Assembly: GCF_913777625.1 (NCBI RefSeq)
Contig: NZ_CAJYTI010000010.1
Span: 301,095-365,094 of the forward strand
DNA length: 64,000 nucleotides
From: an uncultured Sphingomonas sp.
Lineage (GTDB): Bacteria; Pseudomonadota; Alphaproteobacteria; Sphingomonadales; Sphingomonadaceae
Reading direction: 5' to 3'
Position 1 is the stretch's first letter. The number at the start of each line of letters is the position of its first letter. Of the stretch, positions 33,378-41,424 are shown piece by piece. A program made the position numbers and the translations under genes. A model generated the notes under the pieces. The model saw only the letters and a list, made by a program, of their open reading frames with translations. It ran no database searches and had not been told where the DNA came from.

Positions 33378-33689
33378 ATGAAACGGATCATCATCGCCGC
33401 CGCCGTCGCCGCGCTGGCGACGACGGGTGCTGCTGCTGCGCAGAGCGGTCAGCAGGGCTCGCACAATCCCGTGGTGAAGAACAGCGCCGCGCATCATGTC
33501 GCGGCACCCGCCAAGGGCCATAGCTCGTTCACCGAAAGCCAGGCCAAGGGGCGCCTGACCAAGGCCGGCTATACCGACATCAGCGACCTCAAGGGCACCA
33601 AGAACGGCGCCTGGCAGGGCATGGCGATGAAGGACGGCAAGAAAGTCACCGTGACGCTCGACTATAAGGGCAACGTCACCGCGCGCTGA
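33378..33689 (+). CDS. Small secreted PepSY-like protein
   Basis: This 103-residue protein starts at ATG 33378, seven bases after GAGAGG; the ATG at 33372 is too close to that box. A signal peptide (MKRIIIAAAVAALATTGAAA) is followed by a short His/Ala-rich linker. A C-terminal domain of about 50 residues follows (FTESQAKGRLTKAGYTDISD then KKVTVTLDYKGNV), resembling PepSY domains. It probably acts in the periplasm; the role is unknown. The next gene is a stress protein 44 bases away on the same strand. Confidence 0.65.
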   Translation: MKRIIIAAAVAALATTGAAAAQSGQQGSHNPVVKNSAAHHVAAPAKGHSSFTESQAKGRLTKAGYTDISDLKGTKNGAWQGMAMKDGKKVTVTLDYKGNVTAR

Positions 33690-33733
33690 CCTCCTCTATT
33701 TCTGCACCTATCTCATTCTGCAGGAGAATGTTC

Positions 33734-34345
33734 ATGAGCCGGACCATTACGCGCCTCTTCGACGATTATTCGGATGCCAAGGCGGCAGTGCACGCGCTGG
33801 AGCAATTGGGCGTACCCCATGACGACCTCAGCATCATCGCCAACAATGCGCATGGCGAGCATGAGGTGAGCGACGTCAACGCGCATGGCGATGTCAGCCG
33901 CGGTGCCTCGACCGGCGCGGCGCTGGGCGGCGTCGGCGGCCTGCTCGCCGGTCTGGGCCTGCTCGCGATCCCGGGCCTGGGCCCGATCGTCGCGGCCGGC
34001 TGGCTCGCCTCCACCGCGGCGGGTGCGGCGATCGGCGGCATCGGCGGCGCGGCGACCGGCAGCCTGGTCGGCGCGCTCAAGAATGCCGGCGAGAGCGAGG
34101 AGGACGCCAACGTCTATTCCGAAGGCGTCCGTCGTGGCGGCACGCTGGTCAGCGCGCGCGTGCCGGACGATCGTGCGGCCGAAGCGGAAGCGGTGCTGAA
34201 CCGCCATCGCGGCGTCGACGCCGGTACGCGGGGTGCCGCCTATCGCCAGTCGGGCTGGAGCCAGTTCGACAGCGACGCGCCAGCCTATACGCGGGACGAG
34301 ATCGCCCGCGAGCGGGCAACCTATCGCGAGCCAACGGCGCTCTGA
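33734..34345 (+). CDS. General stress protein 17M/YflT-like protein with glycine zipper
   Basis: This 203-residue protein starts at ATG 33734, seven bases after AGGAG (33722-33726); the ATG at 33728 is too close. Residues about 4-45 (ITRLFDDYSDAKAAVHALEQ then VPHDDLSIIAN) fit the YflT/GSP17M N-terminal domain. A Gly/Ala-rich hydrophobic stretch follows (about residues 60-115) with repeated GxxxG spacing, then a second alpha/beta segment (LVSARVPDDRAAEAEAVLNR). Proteins of this kind are common stress-induced envelope proteins in sphingomonads. A terminator follows. Confidence 0.75.
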   Translation: MSRTITRLFDDYSDAKAAVHALEQLGVPHDDLSIIANNAHGEHEVSDVNAHGDVSRGASTGAALGGVGGLLAGLGLLAIPGLGPIVAAGWLASTAAGAAIGGIGGAATGSLVGALKNAGESEEDANVYSEGVRRGGTLVSARVPDDRAAEAEAVLNRHRGVDAGTRGAAYRQSGWSQFDSDAPAYTRDEIARERATYREPTAL

Positions 34346-34366
34346 GCCGAAGGTCTCGGTACGAAG

Positions 34367-34397
34367 AAAAAGCCGGGGCAAACGCCCCGGCTTTTTT
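34367..34397 (+). terminator. Rho-independent terminator
   Basis: A perfect 13-bp stem AAAAAGCCGGGGC/GCCCCGGCTTTTT with loop AAAC and a T6 run follows the stress protein gene. It can also serve the minus-strand gene ending at 34548. Confidence 0.9.
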
Positions 34398-34547
34398 GTG
34401 CGGTGTCACGGATTGGCGGTGGCGTGCGCCCAGGCGCTGGGGCCATGGGGAGAACAGCGCGAGCGCCCGTATCCTCGGCATCGCATCTGCGATCGGCAGC
34501 GGACCACGACCAGGGCCGGGGTGCCGCCCTGGGCTTTCCTGTTCGCG

Positions 34548-35153
34548 CTAGCGTCGATGGGCCGGGCTGCGGCGGAACAGGGTCGCGGTGTCGACATCGG
34601 GGAGCAGGATGTGGTTCGGCTGCGGGAGCTTGTCGAGGCGCAGCGGGCGCGGCGGCCGATTGCCGGCGGTTTCGATGCCCGTGTTCAAGGTGCCGACGAA
34701 CCGGTCCGGCAGGAGGTAGGGACCGCGCCGGTCGCGCAGGACGACATAGTCGGCGATGCGCATGTCCTCGGCGTACAGGCTGCCGTTCCGCAGCGTGATC
34801 GTTGCCGCGCCGATCGCCGTGCCGAGCTTCAGCACGCTCGCCCAATCGCCTTCCAGCAGGTCCCAGGCCAGGCAGAGATGCGCGAGGCCAAGCGCCTGCC
34901 GGAAATACAGCAGCGCCATCGGCACCAGCACGCTCAGCGCGAGCGCATAGCCGGCAAGCGTTCGGCGCCCTTCGCCGTGCTGCACCATCTGGCCTCCGGC
35001 GGCGGCCAGGCATCCGATGGCGAAGGCGAGCGGCTTGCCGTCTTCGCAGGCAGCCTCGAACTCCGCCTGCATCGCCAGGGCCCATTCGCCGCGTTCGGCA
35101 CCGAGACACTGGCGTGCCAGGGCCATCACCCCGCGTGCCAGGGCAGCCGTCAC
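34548..35153 (-). CDS. Membrane protein of a PadR-linked pair, unknown function
   Basis: This 201-residue protein starts at GTG 35151-35153, which overlaps the PadR stop as GTGA; upstream frame extensions run through the padR gene and are rejected. An amphipathic start (TAALARGVMALARQCLGAER, then GEWALAMQAEFEAA) resembles small domains often encoded after PadR regulators. One membrane segment (YALALSVLVPMALLYF, about residues 70-90) follows. The C-terminal half (RIADYVVLRDRRGPYLLPDR) is soluble. Tight coupling suggests PadR controls it. Confidence 0.6.
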   Translation of the reverse strand: MTAALARGVMALARQCLGAERGEWALAMQAEFEAACEDGKPLAFAIGCLAAAGGQMVQHGEGRRTLAGYALALSVLVPMALLYFRQALGLAHLCLAWDLLEGDWASVLKLGTAIGAATITLRNGSLYAEDMRIADYVVLRDRRGPYLLPDRFVGTLNTGIETAGNRPPRPLRLDKLPQPNHILLPDVDTATLFRRSPAHRR

Positions 35154-35464
35154 GCCAGGGCCGTGCGGGGGGTGGGAAGGGGCGGGTCCGGGACCGCCGA
35201 TTGCGCGAAGGCGACGCCTGCTGCCGTCAACCGATAGGCGTGCCGCGCCGGCCGCCCGAGTTGCTCGGGCGCGCGCCATTCGGCGTCGACCAGCCCCTGA
35301 TCGGTCATCCGCATCAGCAGCGGGTAGAGCGTGCCCGACAGCAGGCCGGTTTCCTTCATCAGGTCATAGCCGTGCCGCCACTGCTGCGGGTGCGCGGCGA
35401 GCGCCTCGAGAAGGCGGAGCATCTGCTTGGACGGTCGGCGGTTGCGGCCCATGCTGTATTTCAA
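35150..35464 (-). CDS. PadR family transcriptional regulator
   Basis: This 104-residue winged-helix repressor has QMLRLLEALAAHPQQWRHGY followed by GLLSGTLYPLLMRMTDQGLV, the PadR recognition region, and RHAYRLTAAG in the wing. It is a short PadR (no C-terminal dimerisation bundle beyond about 100 residues). The frame opens at TTG 35464, but ATG 35452 (MGRNRRPSK) is as likely, because the consensus -35 TTGACA at 35486-35481 would place transcription near 35452. The stop overlaps the next gene as GTGA. Confidence 0.82.
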   Translation of the reverse strand: MKYSMGRNRRPSKQMLRLLEALAAHPQQWRHGYDLMKETGLLSGTLYPLLMRMTDQGLVDAEWRAPEQLGRPARHAYRLTAAGVAFAQSAVPDPPLPTPRTALA

Positions 35465-35480
35465 CCTAAGTAGAATTTTC

Positions 35481-35486
35481 TGTCAA
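35481..35486 (-). promoter_or_regulatory. Candidate -35 box for padR (TTGACA)
   Basis: The minus strand reads TTGACA, then 17 bases, then a weak TGAAAT. AGAATTTTCT (35472-35481 on the plus strand), an inverted repeat AGAA/TTCT with a 2-base spacer, abuts it and could be the PadR site. Confidence 0.35.
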
Positions 35487-35517
35487 CCTCGCGTCGCGCG
35501 GCCGCGGACCAACAAAA

Positions 35518-35541
35518 AAGCCGGGGTTCGCACCCCGGCTT
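35518..35541 (-). terminator. Terminator of secE-nusG
   Basis: A 10-bp stem AAGCCGGGGT/ACCCCGGCTT with a 4-base loop is followed on the minus strand by a T-run. It lies about 40 bases after the nusG stop and shows that rplK is not reached from nusG. Confidence 0.85.
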
Positions 35542-35578
35542 CTTCGTCTTGGTCGTGCGCAGGCCGCTCGGCCTGTGA

Positions 35579-36118
35579 TCACTTGACGCGTTCGACGTCC
35601 TCGAAGCCCAGCTCCAGCGGGGTCGCGCGGCCGAAGATCGAGATCGAGACCTTCACGCGGTTCTTGTCATAGTCCAGCTCTTCCACCACGCCCGAGAAGG
35701 TGGCGAAGTTGCCGCTGATGACCTTGACCGTGTCGCCGATGTCGAAATCGACCTTGAGCTTGGCCTTGGGCGCCGCGGTCGCCGCTTCTTCCTTGGTGTT
35801 GAGGATGCGCGCGGCTTCGGCCTCGCTGATCGGCTGGGGCTTGCCCGAGCTGCCGAGGAAGCCGGTCACCTTGGGCGTGTTCTTCACCAGGTGGTAGACG
35901 TCATCGTTCATCTCGAGCTTGGCGAGCACGTAGCCGGGGAAGAACTTCCGCTCGGACTGGATCTTCTTGCCGCGACGCACTTCGGTGACGGTCTCGGTCG
36001 GCACTTCGACCGCCTCGACGAGGCGATCGAGGCCCAGGCGGGTGGCGTCGGCCATGATCTGGTCGCGGACCTTGCCCTCGAAACCGGAATAGGCGTGGAT
36101 GATGTACCAGCGCGACAT
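35579..36118 (-). CDS. nusG: Transcription termination/antitermination protein NusG
   Basis: This elongation factor binds RNA polymerase and links it to Rho or ribosomal S10. It has 179 residues from ATG 36116-36118 (MSRWYIIHAYSGFEGKVRDQ). The NGN domain spans about residues 1-105 with RKFFPGYVLAKLEMND. The KOW domain is at about 125-160 (DIGDTVKVISGNFATFSGVV), ending in LGFEDVERVK. It follows secE by 16 bases and has its own terminator. This separates it from rplK, which is its neighbour in most bacteria. Confidence 0.98.
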   Translation of the reverse strand: MSRWYIIHAYSGFEGKVRDQIMADATRLGLDRLVEAVEVPTETVTEVRRGKKIQSERKFFPGYVLAKLEMNDDVYHLVKNTPKVTGFLGSSGKPQPISEAEAARILNTKEEAATAAPKAKLKVDFDIGDTVKVISGNFATFSGVVEELDYDKNRVKVSISIFGRATPLELGFEDVERVK

Positions 36119-36134
36119 GGTTGTTGGTCTTTCC

Positions 36135-36332
36135 TTACTGCGCGAGGCGAAGAAGTGCGTTGACGATCAGATCGAACAGCGAATCGATCCCGAGGAAGAA
36201 GCTGCCGAGCAGCGTCGTCATGATCATCACCATCACGCCGGTCATGATCGTCTCGCGGCGGCTGGGCCATGCGATCTTCGACGTTTCCTGGCGCACCTGG
36301 CGCATGAATTCGACGGGGCTGGTCTTCGCCAC
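36135..36332 (-). CDS. secE: Preprotein translocase subunit SecE
   Basis: This small essential subunit of the SecYEG channel has 65 residues, starting at GTG 36330-36332 ((M)AKTSPVEFMRQVRQETSKI). An upstream ATG at 36371 would add 13 residues that do not resemble SecE. The conserved VRQETSKIAWPSRRET is followed by a single membrane helix (about residues 33-58). It precedes nusG by 16 bases. In alphaproteobacteria tRNA-Trp commonly lies just upstream; here it is 22 kb away. Confidence 0.93.
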   Translation of the reverse strand: MAKTSPVEFMRQVRQETSKIAWPSRRETIMTGVMVMIMTTLLGSFFLGIDSLFDLIVNALLRLAQ

Positions 36333-36436
36333 TGGGGCTATTCCTCGTGTGAACGTTGGTGCTTCGGGCATGGGTCCGCTGCCCGGTCCTTTTCAGGAAC
36401 CGGTGCAATCCACCCAAGCTGTCGGCTAGGGGGCTG

Positions 36437-36465
36437 TATCTAGAGGATCGTGCCAAGTTGTGCAA
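36437..36465 (-). promoter_or_regulatory. Candidate promoter for secE-nusG
   Basis: On the minus strand TTGCAC (36460-36465), a 17-base spacer and TAGATA (36437-36442) lie about 105 bases upstream of secE. The match is moderate. A CCGGTTCCT/AGGACCGG hairpin lies in the resulting leader (about 36383-36403). Confidence 0.35.
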
Positions 36466-36476
36466 GCCGCCCCTTC

Positions 36477-36602
36477 ATCCTCTCCCGCCAGGGGGAGGTG
36501 GCGCCGAAGGCGACGGAGGGGGAGGATGCCAGACCGGAAGCCGGCGTGCTTCCGCCCCCTTCGTCAGGCTGCGCCTGACACCTCCCCCTGGCGGGGGAGG
36601 AT
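36477..36602. repeat. GC-rich palindromic repeat between secE and dedA-like gene
   Basis: The arms 36479-36500 and 36579-36600 are a 22-bp inverted repeat with one mismatch, built on CCCGCCAGGGGGAGGTG. The enclosed part has its own short hairpins (CGCCGAAGGCG; CAGGCTGCGCCTG). It is related in style to the palindromes at 1408-1520 and 31993-32129 and lies directly upstream of the secE promoter region. Confidence 0.75.
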
Positions 36603-36610
36603 TATGTCGC

Positions 36611-37240
36611 CTACCGCTGCTTCAGCCCGCGCACGCGGTGCCAGATGTAGAAGCCCAGCAGCGCCACCAGTATCACGCCGATCAGCGCATCGGCGCTGTG
36701 GAAGGCGGCCTTGAGGCGGGGATCGCGATCCCACTTGTCGCCAAGCGTCATGCCCACCCAGGCCAGGCCGAAGCACCAGGGCCAGCTGCCGAGGAAGGTA
36801 TAGACGTGGAACGGCACCAGCTTCATCCGCGCGACGCCGGCCGGGAAGGCGATGAACGAGCGGATCACCGGCAGCAGCCGGCCAATCAGCACCGCGACGC
36901 TGCCATAGCGCGCGAAGAACCGGTCCGCCGCGTCGATCTCGCCCGGGCCGATCAGCAGATACTTGCCCCAGCGCAGCGCCACCGGCCGCCCGCCACGCTT
37001 GCCCACTTCATAGGCGACGATCGAGCCCAGGTTGCAGCCGATCGCGCCGGCGGTCGCGGCAAGGTACAGATCGAAGCGCCCGGTGGAGACAAGATAGCCG
37101 GCAAAGGGCATGATGATTTCCGACGGCAGCGGAATGCAGGCGGATTCGATCGCCATCAGCAGGACGATGCCGAGATAGCCGCCGCTCGAGATGACGCCGA
37201 TGGTGAAGGTGGCAAGGATGCCCAGGATGCGTTCGACCAT
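36611..37240 (-). CDS. DedA family membrane protein
   Basis: This 209-residue inner-membrane protein starts at ATG 37238-37240 (MVERILGILATFTIGVISSG). The frame is open far upstream but that part is not protein-like. Family features are AIESACIPLPSEIIMPFAGY, GAIGCNLGSIVAYEVGKRGG and the FFARYGSVAVLIGRLLPVIR and SFIAFPAGVARM segments. DedA/VTT proteins act in lipid-carrier recycling and envelope homeostasis. No ribosome binding site stands out. It lies divergent from the GH127-like gene. Confidence 0.9.
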   Translation of the reverse strand: MVERILGILATFTIGVISSGGYLGIVLLMAIESACIPLPSEIIMPFAGYLVSTGRFDLYLAATAGAIGCNLGSIVAYEVGKRGGRPVALRWGKYLLIGPGEIDAADRFFARYGSVAVLIGRLLPVIRSFIAFPAGVARMKLVPFHVYTFLGSWPWCFGLAWVGMTLGDKWDRDPRLKAAFHSADALIGVILVALLGFYIWHRVRGLKQR

Positions 37241-37373
37241 CGCGCGTCGTTGCGGCACCCGCAGGGATTTGGGAAGACGCTTTTTGCGCGGGCATGCGGA
37301 CCCAAAGATGCTTGGCGTCCTGGAACCGGGCTGATAACCCCGAGTAATTAGAGCGAAAACGGGAGAGACGGCG

Positions 37374-39335
37374 ATGAGCACGGCAAGCGGGCGGCTGCAG
37401 TCTTCGCGGCGGGCATTTCTGGCCGGCAGCTGCACGGCAGCGGTCGCGATCGGCAGCGGGGCGGCGGCGCCGCTCCATGCCGCGCCGCCCTCCGGCGCAC
37501 CGGTGCCGATCGCCGTCCCCCCGCGGCTCCAGCCGTTCGACATGGCGGACGTGACGCTGGGGGAGGGCCCTTTCCTCCATGCCCAGCGGGCGACCGAGGC
37601 CTATCTGCTGCGGTTGCAGCCCGATCGGCTGCTCCACCAGTTCCGGGTCAATGCCGGGCTCAAGCCCAAGGCGCCGGCCTATGGCGGCTGGGAATCGGAT
37701 CCGATGTGGACCGACATCCATTGCCAGGGCCATACGCTCGGCCATTATCTGTCGGCACTCGCGCTTGCATATCGCTCGACGAACGACGCCCGCTACCGCC
37801 AGCGTATCGATTATATCGCCACCGAGCTGGCGGCCTGCCAGGACGCGGCGAACAGCGGGCTGGTGACCGCCTTTCCCGAAGGCGCGGCGCTGGTCGCGGC
37901 GCATCTGCGCGGCGACAAGATCAGCGGCGTGCCGTGGTATACGCTCCACAAGCTCTATGCCGGCCTGCGCGACGGCGTCGTGCTGGCGGACAGCGCGCCC
38001 GCCCGCACCGTGCTGCTGCGCCTCGCCGACTGGGGCGTGGTGGCGTGCCGGCCGCTGTCCGACGCCCAGTTCGAGGCGATGCTCGAGACCGAGCATGGCG
38101 GCATGAACGAGGTCTATGCCGATCTCTATGCGATGACCGGCAAGACCGACTATCGCGATCTCGCCCGGCGCTTCTCGCACAAGGCACTGCTCGCGCCGCT
38201 CGCCAAGGCGCAGGACCATCTCGACGGGCTCCACGCCAATACCCAGGTGCCCAAGGTCGTCGGCTTCCAGCGCGTCTACGAGACGACGGGCGATGCCGCC
38301 TATCACGATGCGGCGGCGTTCTTCTGGAAGACGGTCGCCGAAACCCGCTCCTTCGCCACCGGCGGGCACGGGGACGGCGAGCATTTCTTCGCCATGGCCG
38401 ATTTCGAGAACCATGTCTTCTCGGCCAAGGCATCGGAGACCTGCTGCCAGCACAACATGCTGAAGCTGACCCGCGCGCTGTTCCTCCACGATCCCCGGCC
38501 CGAATATGCCGATTATTACGAGCGGACGCTCTACAACGGCATCCTCGCCTCGCAGGACCCGGACAGCGGCATGGCGACCTATTTCCAAGGCGCCCGGCCG
38601 GGCTATATGAAGCTCTACCACACGCCCGAGCACAGCTTCTGGTGCTGCACCGGCACGGGCATGGAGAACCATGTAAAATACCGCGACTCGATCTACTTCC
38701 ACGACGATCGCGGGCTCTATGTGAACCTGTTCATCCCCTCGACGCTGCGCTGGCGCGACAAGGGGCTGGAGCTGGTGCAGGAAACCCGTTTTCCCGAACT
38801 GCCCAGCACCACGCTGCGCTGGCGGCTGGACAAGCCGGTCGACCTCGCGCTCAGCCTGCGCCATCCGCGCTGGAGCCGTACCGCCGAGGTGCGGGTGAAC
38901 GGCCATGTCGTCGCGCGCTCGGTAGCGCCCGGGCACCATGTCGCGGTCAAGCGCACCTGGCAGGACGGCGACACGGTCGAGCTGCAGTTGGCGATGGCGC
39001 CGGGCGTGGAGAGCGTGCCGGCCGCGCCGGACGTGGTGGCCTTCACCTATGGCCCGCTGGTGCTGGCAGGGACGCTGGGCCGCGAGGGGCTGGCACCGGG
39101 CGACGATCTCGTCGTTAACGAGCGCGATTATGGCCGCTACAATGATCGCGCGGTGGCGGTGCCGGTGCTGGCGGGCGACCCGCAGGCGCTGGCCGCGGCG
39201 ATCCAGCCGGGTGCCCGGCCGCTCGAATTCACGCTGCCCGCCGCCGACGGACGGCCGGTGCGGCTGATTCCGTATCACCGTATCGCGCATGAGCGCTACG
39301 CGACCTACTGGCAGCTCGCGCCGGCCCAGGCCTGA
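37374..39335 (+). CDS. Secreted glycoside hydrolase, GH127/GH146-like (beta-L-arabinofuranosidase family)
   Basis: This 653-residue enzyme starts at ATG 37374 after GGGAGAG. The N-terminus has a Tat signal (SSRRAFLAGS) ending near LHAAPP. The catalytic barrel shows WTDIHCQGHTLGHYLSALAL and HGGMNEVYADLYAMTG. The zinc-thiolate site of the family can be placed: Glu355-Thr-Cys357 in SETCCQHNMLKLTR and Cys424-Cys425 in FWCCTGTGMENH. In characterised members a cysteine of that pair is the nucleophile. C-terminal beta-sandwich domains follow. It probably releases L-arabinofuranose or a related sugar in the periplasm. Export folded via Tat fits a metal-containing enzyme. No other sugar gene is adjacent. 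Confidence 0.88.
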   Translation: MSTASGRLQSSRRAFLAGSCTAAVAIGSGAAAPLHAAPPSGAPVPIAVPPRLQPFDMADVTLGEGPFLHAQRATEAYLLRLQPDRLLHQFRVNAGLKPKAPAYGGWESDPMWTDIHCQGHTLGHYLSALALAYRSTNDARYRQRIDYIATELAACQDAANSGLVTAFPEGAALVAAHLRGDKISGVPWYTLHKLYAGLRDGVVLADSAPARTVLLRLADWGVVACRPLSDAQFEAMLETEHGGMNEVYADLYAMTGKTDYRDLARRFSHKALLAPLAKAQDHLDGLHANTQVPKVVGFQRVYETTGDAAYHDAAAFFWKTVAETRSFATGGHGDGEHFFAMADFENHVFSAKASETCCQHNMLKLTRALFLHDPRPEYADYYERTLYNGILASQDPDSGMATYFQGARPGYMKLYHTPEHSFWCCTGTGMENHVKYRDSIYFHDDRGLYVNLFIPSTLRWRDKGLELVQETRFPELPSTTLRWRLDKPVDLALSLRHPRWSRTAEVRVNGHVVARSVAPGHHVAVKRTWQDGDTVELQLAMAPGVESVPAAPDVVAFTYGPLVLAGTLGREGLAPGDDLVVNERDYGRYNDRAVAVPVLAGDPQALAAAIQPGARPLEFTLPAADGRPVRLIPYHRIAHERYATYWQLAPAQA

Positions 39336-40037
39336 GGCGTTCCGGCGAGGGATCGGGAATGCCGTCGCGGCATCGAAGGATGCGATCCCGTCACGGTGAT
39401 GCCGTTGCCTTCGACATGCCGCGCGAAACGGGCTGAACGTCCTGCCGGCGCGATCGCATGTCGCCGGGGCGGGCGACAAACCGAAGGAAGCGGCCGCGCC
39501 ACTGCGCCGCCTGTGAACCGCCCGGATTCAGCCATGCCCTGTCGGTGCGGGGACCGTCTTGTCGGGCTGGAGAATGGCTGCCGTACCGCGGAAGCCGGGG
39601 TGCGGTGCAGAGCGACTTGTTCCCGCAGAATCGTCGCGGAGCATCCGGGATCGGCGGCGCGCCAGCCGAGCGACCCATAATCGGCACCGTGCCGACGGTC
39701 CGCCGCGCAGTGCTCCACCGGAAGCTTCCGTAACACGGCATGGTGCTGTTGCTGCGCGAACATGGCCCGCGTCTTCTCGCTTTGTACTATAGTCGGCACC
39801 GTCTTCGCCTGGAATGTCGGGTTGCGGTTCCCGCGGAATCGCTTGCCTATCTTGACTCCTCCTTGTCGCTGGAATGCCATGTCGCGACATGGCGCAATCA
39901 AACGATTGACGTGTTTCGCTTACCCGGGCAATTTATCAGGCGTGTATTGTGAAATGATTGCTATATATTATTGGTATATTTATATCGGGTGGCTGAATTT
40001 GCAGGCGGAAGCACATGGAGTGTGCTAATAGCAGATC
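39336..40037. other. Gene-poor stretch with an 18-bp palindrome
   Basis: I support no gene in these 702 bases. The first 500 are GC-rich, with open frames that do not look like protein; the last 100 are clearly AT-rich (about 39940-40030). At 39876-39893 is GCCATGTCGCGACATGGC, a perfect 18-bp palindrome that could be a regulator site for the gene starting at 40038. This is the left edge of the unusual 40-58 kb region. Confidence 0.45.
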
Positions 40038-41156
40038 ATGAGCGGCGCACCCGATGATGATCTTGGACGTCACGCCATCGCCCCTTGTTCGGGGGATCTT
40101 GAAGCTGTTCGAGCCGATCGGGGGTTCGTGGGCCGCCCGCCGCCTGAAGATGGGGTCATCCGATCGAGTTCGGAGGCATTGTCGGGCGGATCGGACTGGC
40201 TCGTGCGCGAGGAGGCGCTGACGCCTGCGGCAGCCGAGGAGACGGAAGGCCTGTTCTTCCCCGGGCGGCGTGCCGATCCGTCCGTCGCGCGTCGAGGCCG
40301 GGCGCCCGACGCTTGGCAGGAACGGAGTACGGCCATCGGCCGACTGACCGGGCGGCAGAGGGATTGCCTGCGGCTGGTGCGCCAGGGCTATACCTCCAAG
40401 GAGATTGGGCGGCGGCTGGCGATCAGTCCGGCGACGGTCGATAACCACGTCCGGGCGGCACTTGCGCTGCTCCAGGTGCCGGGTCGCGCCGAAGCGGCGC
40501 GGATGCTGCGGCAGCATGAGCATGATCAAGCGCTGACTAATCAGCCGTCGTCTCTTGCCGCCCGCGCCACGGGCAGCGGGATCGGCGGATCCGGCCTTGT
40601 CCAGGCCTTCTGGAGCGCAGGGGGCGTGTCGGCGCCGGTAGCGGCGCGCCGTGCATGCGGTCCGCACGCCCCGGCCCGGCAGGCGTCGACCCGTGCGCCC
40701 ATTCCAGGTTCGGCGGACGCTGCGAACCACGACGAAGGAAGGCCTTGGGGGCATGGGGAGCAAGCGCTCGCTTCGGCCGCCAGGCACTATCTCAAGCAGC
40801 GGCGTCGCCGGGACGCGCTGTTCCCGAAGTGCCACTTCGCGGATCCTGCCTGGGATCTGCTCCTCGATCTCTATGTCGCCGGGGTCGAGGGGCGGCCGGT
40901 TCCGGTTTCCAGTGCTTGCATCGCGGCCGCGGTCGCGGCCAGCACGGCGCTGCGCTGGATAGGTGTCCTGGAAAAGGCGGGGCTGGTGCGTCGCATCGCC
41001 GACCGGCAAGACGGGCGGCGCGCCTTTCTGACGCTCTCCCCCCTGGCGTCGGAGCGCGTCGCCATCTGGCTGCGCACCACGTTCCCGGTGCCGGAGGTAC
41101 GACAAGATTCCGGAGATCGAGGCGAGGCCGACGCCGTAGCCGCCCCGGACCGCTGA
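40038..41156 (+). CDS. Double helix-turn-helix regulator: LuxR-type HTH plus MarR-like winged helix
   Basis: This 372-residue protein starts at ATG 40038. Residues about 103-160 form a LuxR/FixJ-type HTH (LTGRQRDCLRLVRQGYTSKE then ISPATVDNHVRAAL). Residues about 253-350 look like a MarR-type winged helix (DPAWDLLLDLYVAGVEGRPV, STALRWIGVLEKAGLVRRIA then DRQDGRRAFLTLS). The two are joined by a Pro/Ala-rich linker of about 90 residues. No sensor domain is recognisable in the first 100 residues. I know this two-HTH architecture from some sphingomonad regulators only vaguely. It is the first gene of the putative effector locus and may control it. Confidence 0.7.
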   Translation: MSGAPDDDLGRHAIAPCSGDLEAVRADRGFVGRPPPEDGVIRSSSEALSGGSDWLVREEALTPAAAEETEGLFFPGRRADPSVARRGRAPDAWQERSTAIGRLTGRQRDCLRLVRQGYTSKEIGRRLAISPATVDNHVRAALALLQVPGRAEAARMLRQHEHDQALTNQPSSLAARATGSGIGGSGLVQAFWSAGGVSAPVAARRACGPHAPARQASTRAPIPGSADAANHDEGRPWGHGEQALASAARHYLKQRRRRDALFPKCHFADPAWDLLLDLYVAGVEGRPVPVSSACIAAAVAASTALRWIGVLEKAGLVRRIADRQDGRRAFLTLSPLASERVAIWLRTTFPVPEVRQDSGDRGEADAVAAPDR

Positions 41157-41424
41157 GGCGCGCGGTGCGTCGCGACCGGGATCACCGCCCTGTCTTTCGC
41201 AATCCATAGGCGCAGGCGCGATGCCCCAATCCAGAAGATATGGTCCTGGATTCGCGGTGGCTCGAAGATTTCGCCTGTAATGGCGTGTCGTTGATCAGGT
41301 TGGTAGTGCTGTAGTACATCGAAATCCGTTCATTGGCTGTGTCGAGTATCGACGCAGTTTCATTTTTAGTGCGTTCGACAAGCCTATATGCTGCGATGGC
41401 ATCGTGAATGGGGGCGAGAAGAAC

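Noticed and set aside
39305..39901. 198-residue minus-strand frame in the gap after the GH127-like gene
   Set aside because: Arg/Pro/Ser-rich, no ribosome binding site, overlaps the end of the glycosidase gene, no recognisable motif.
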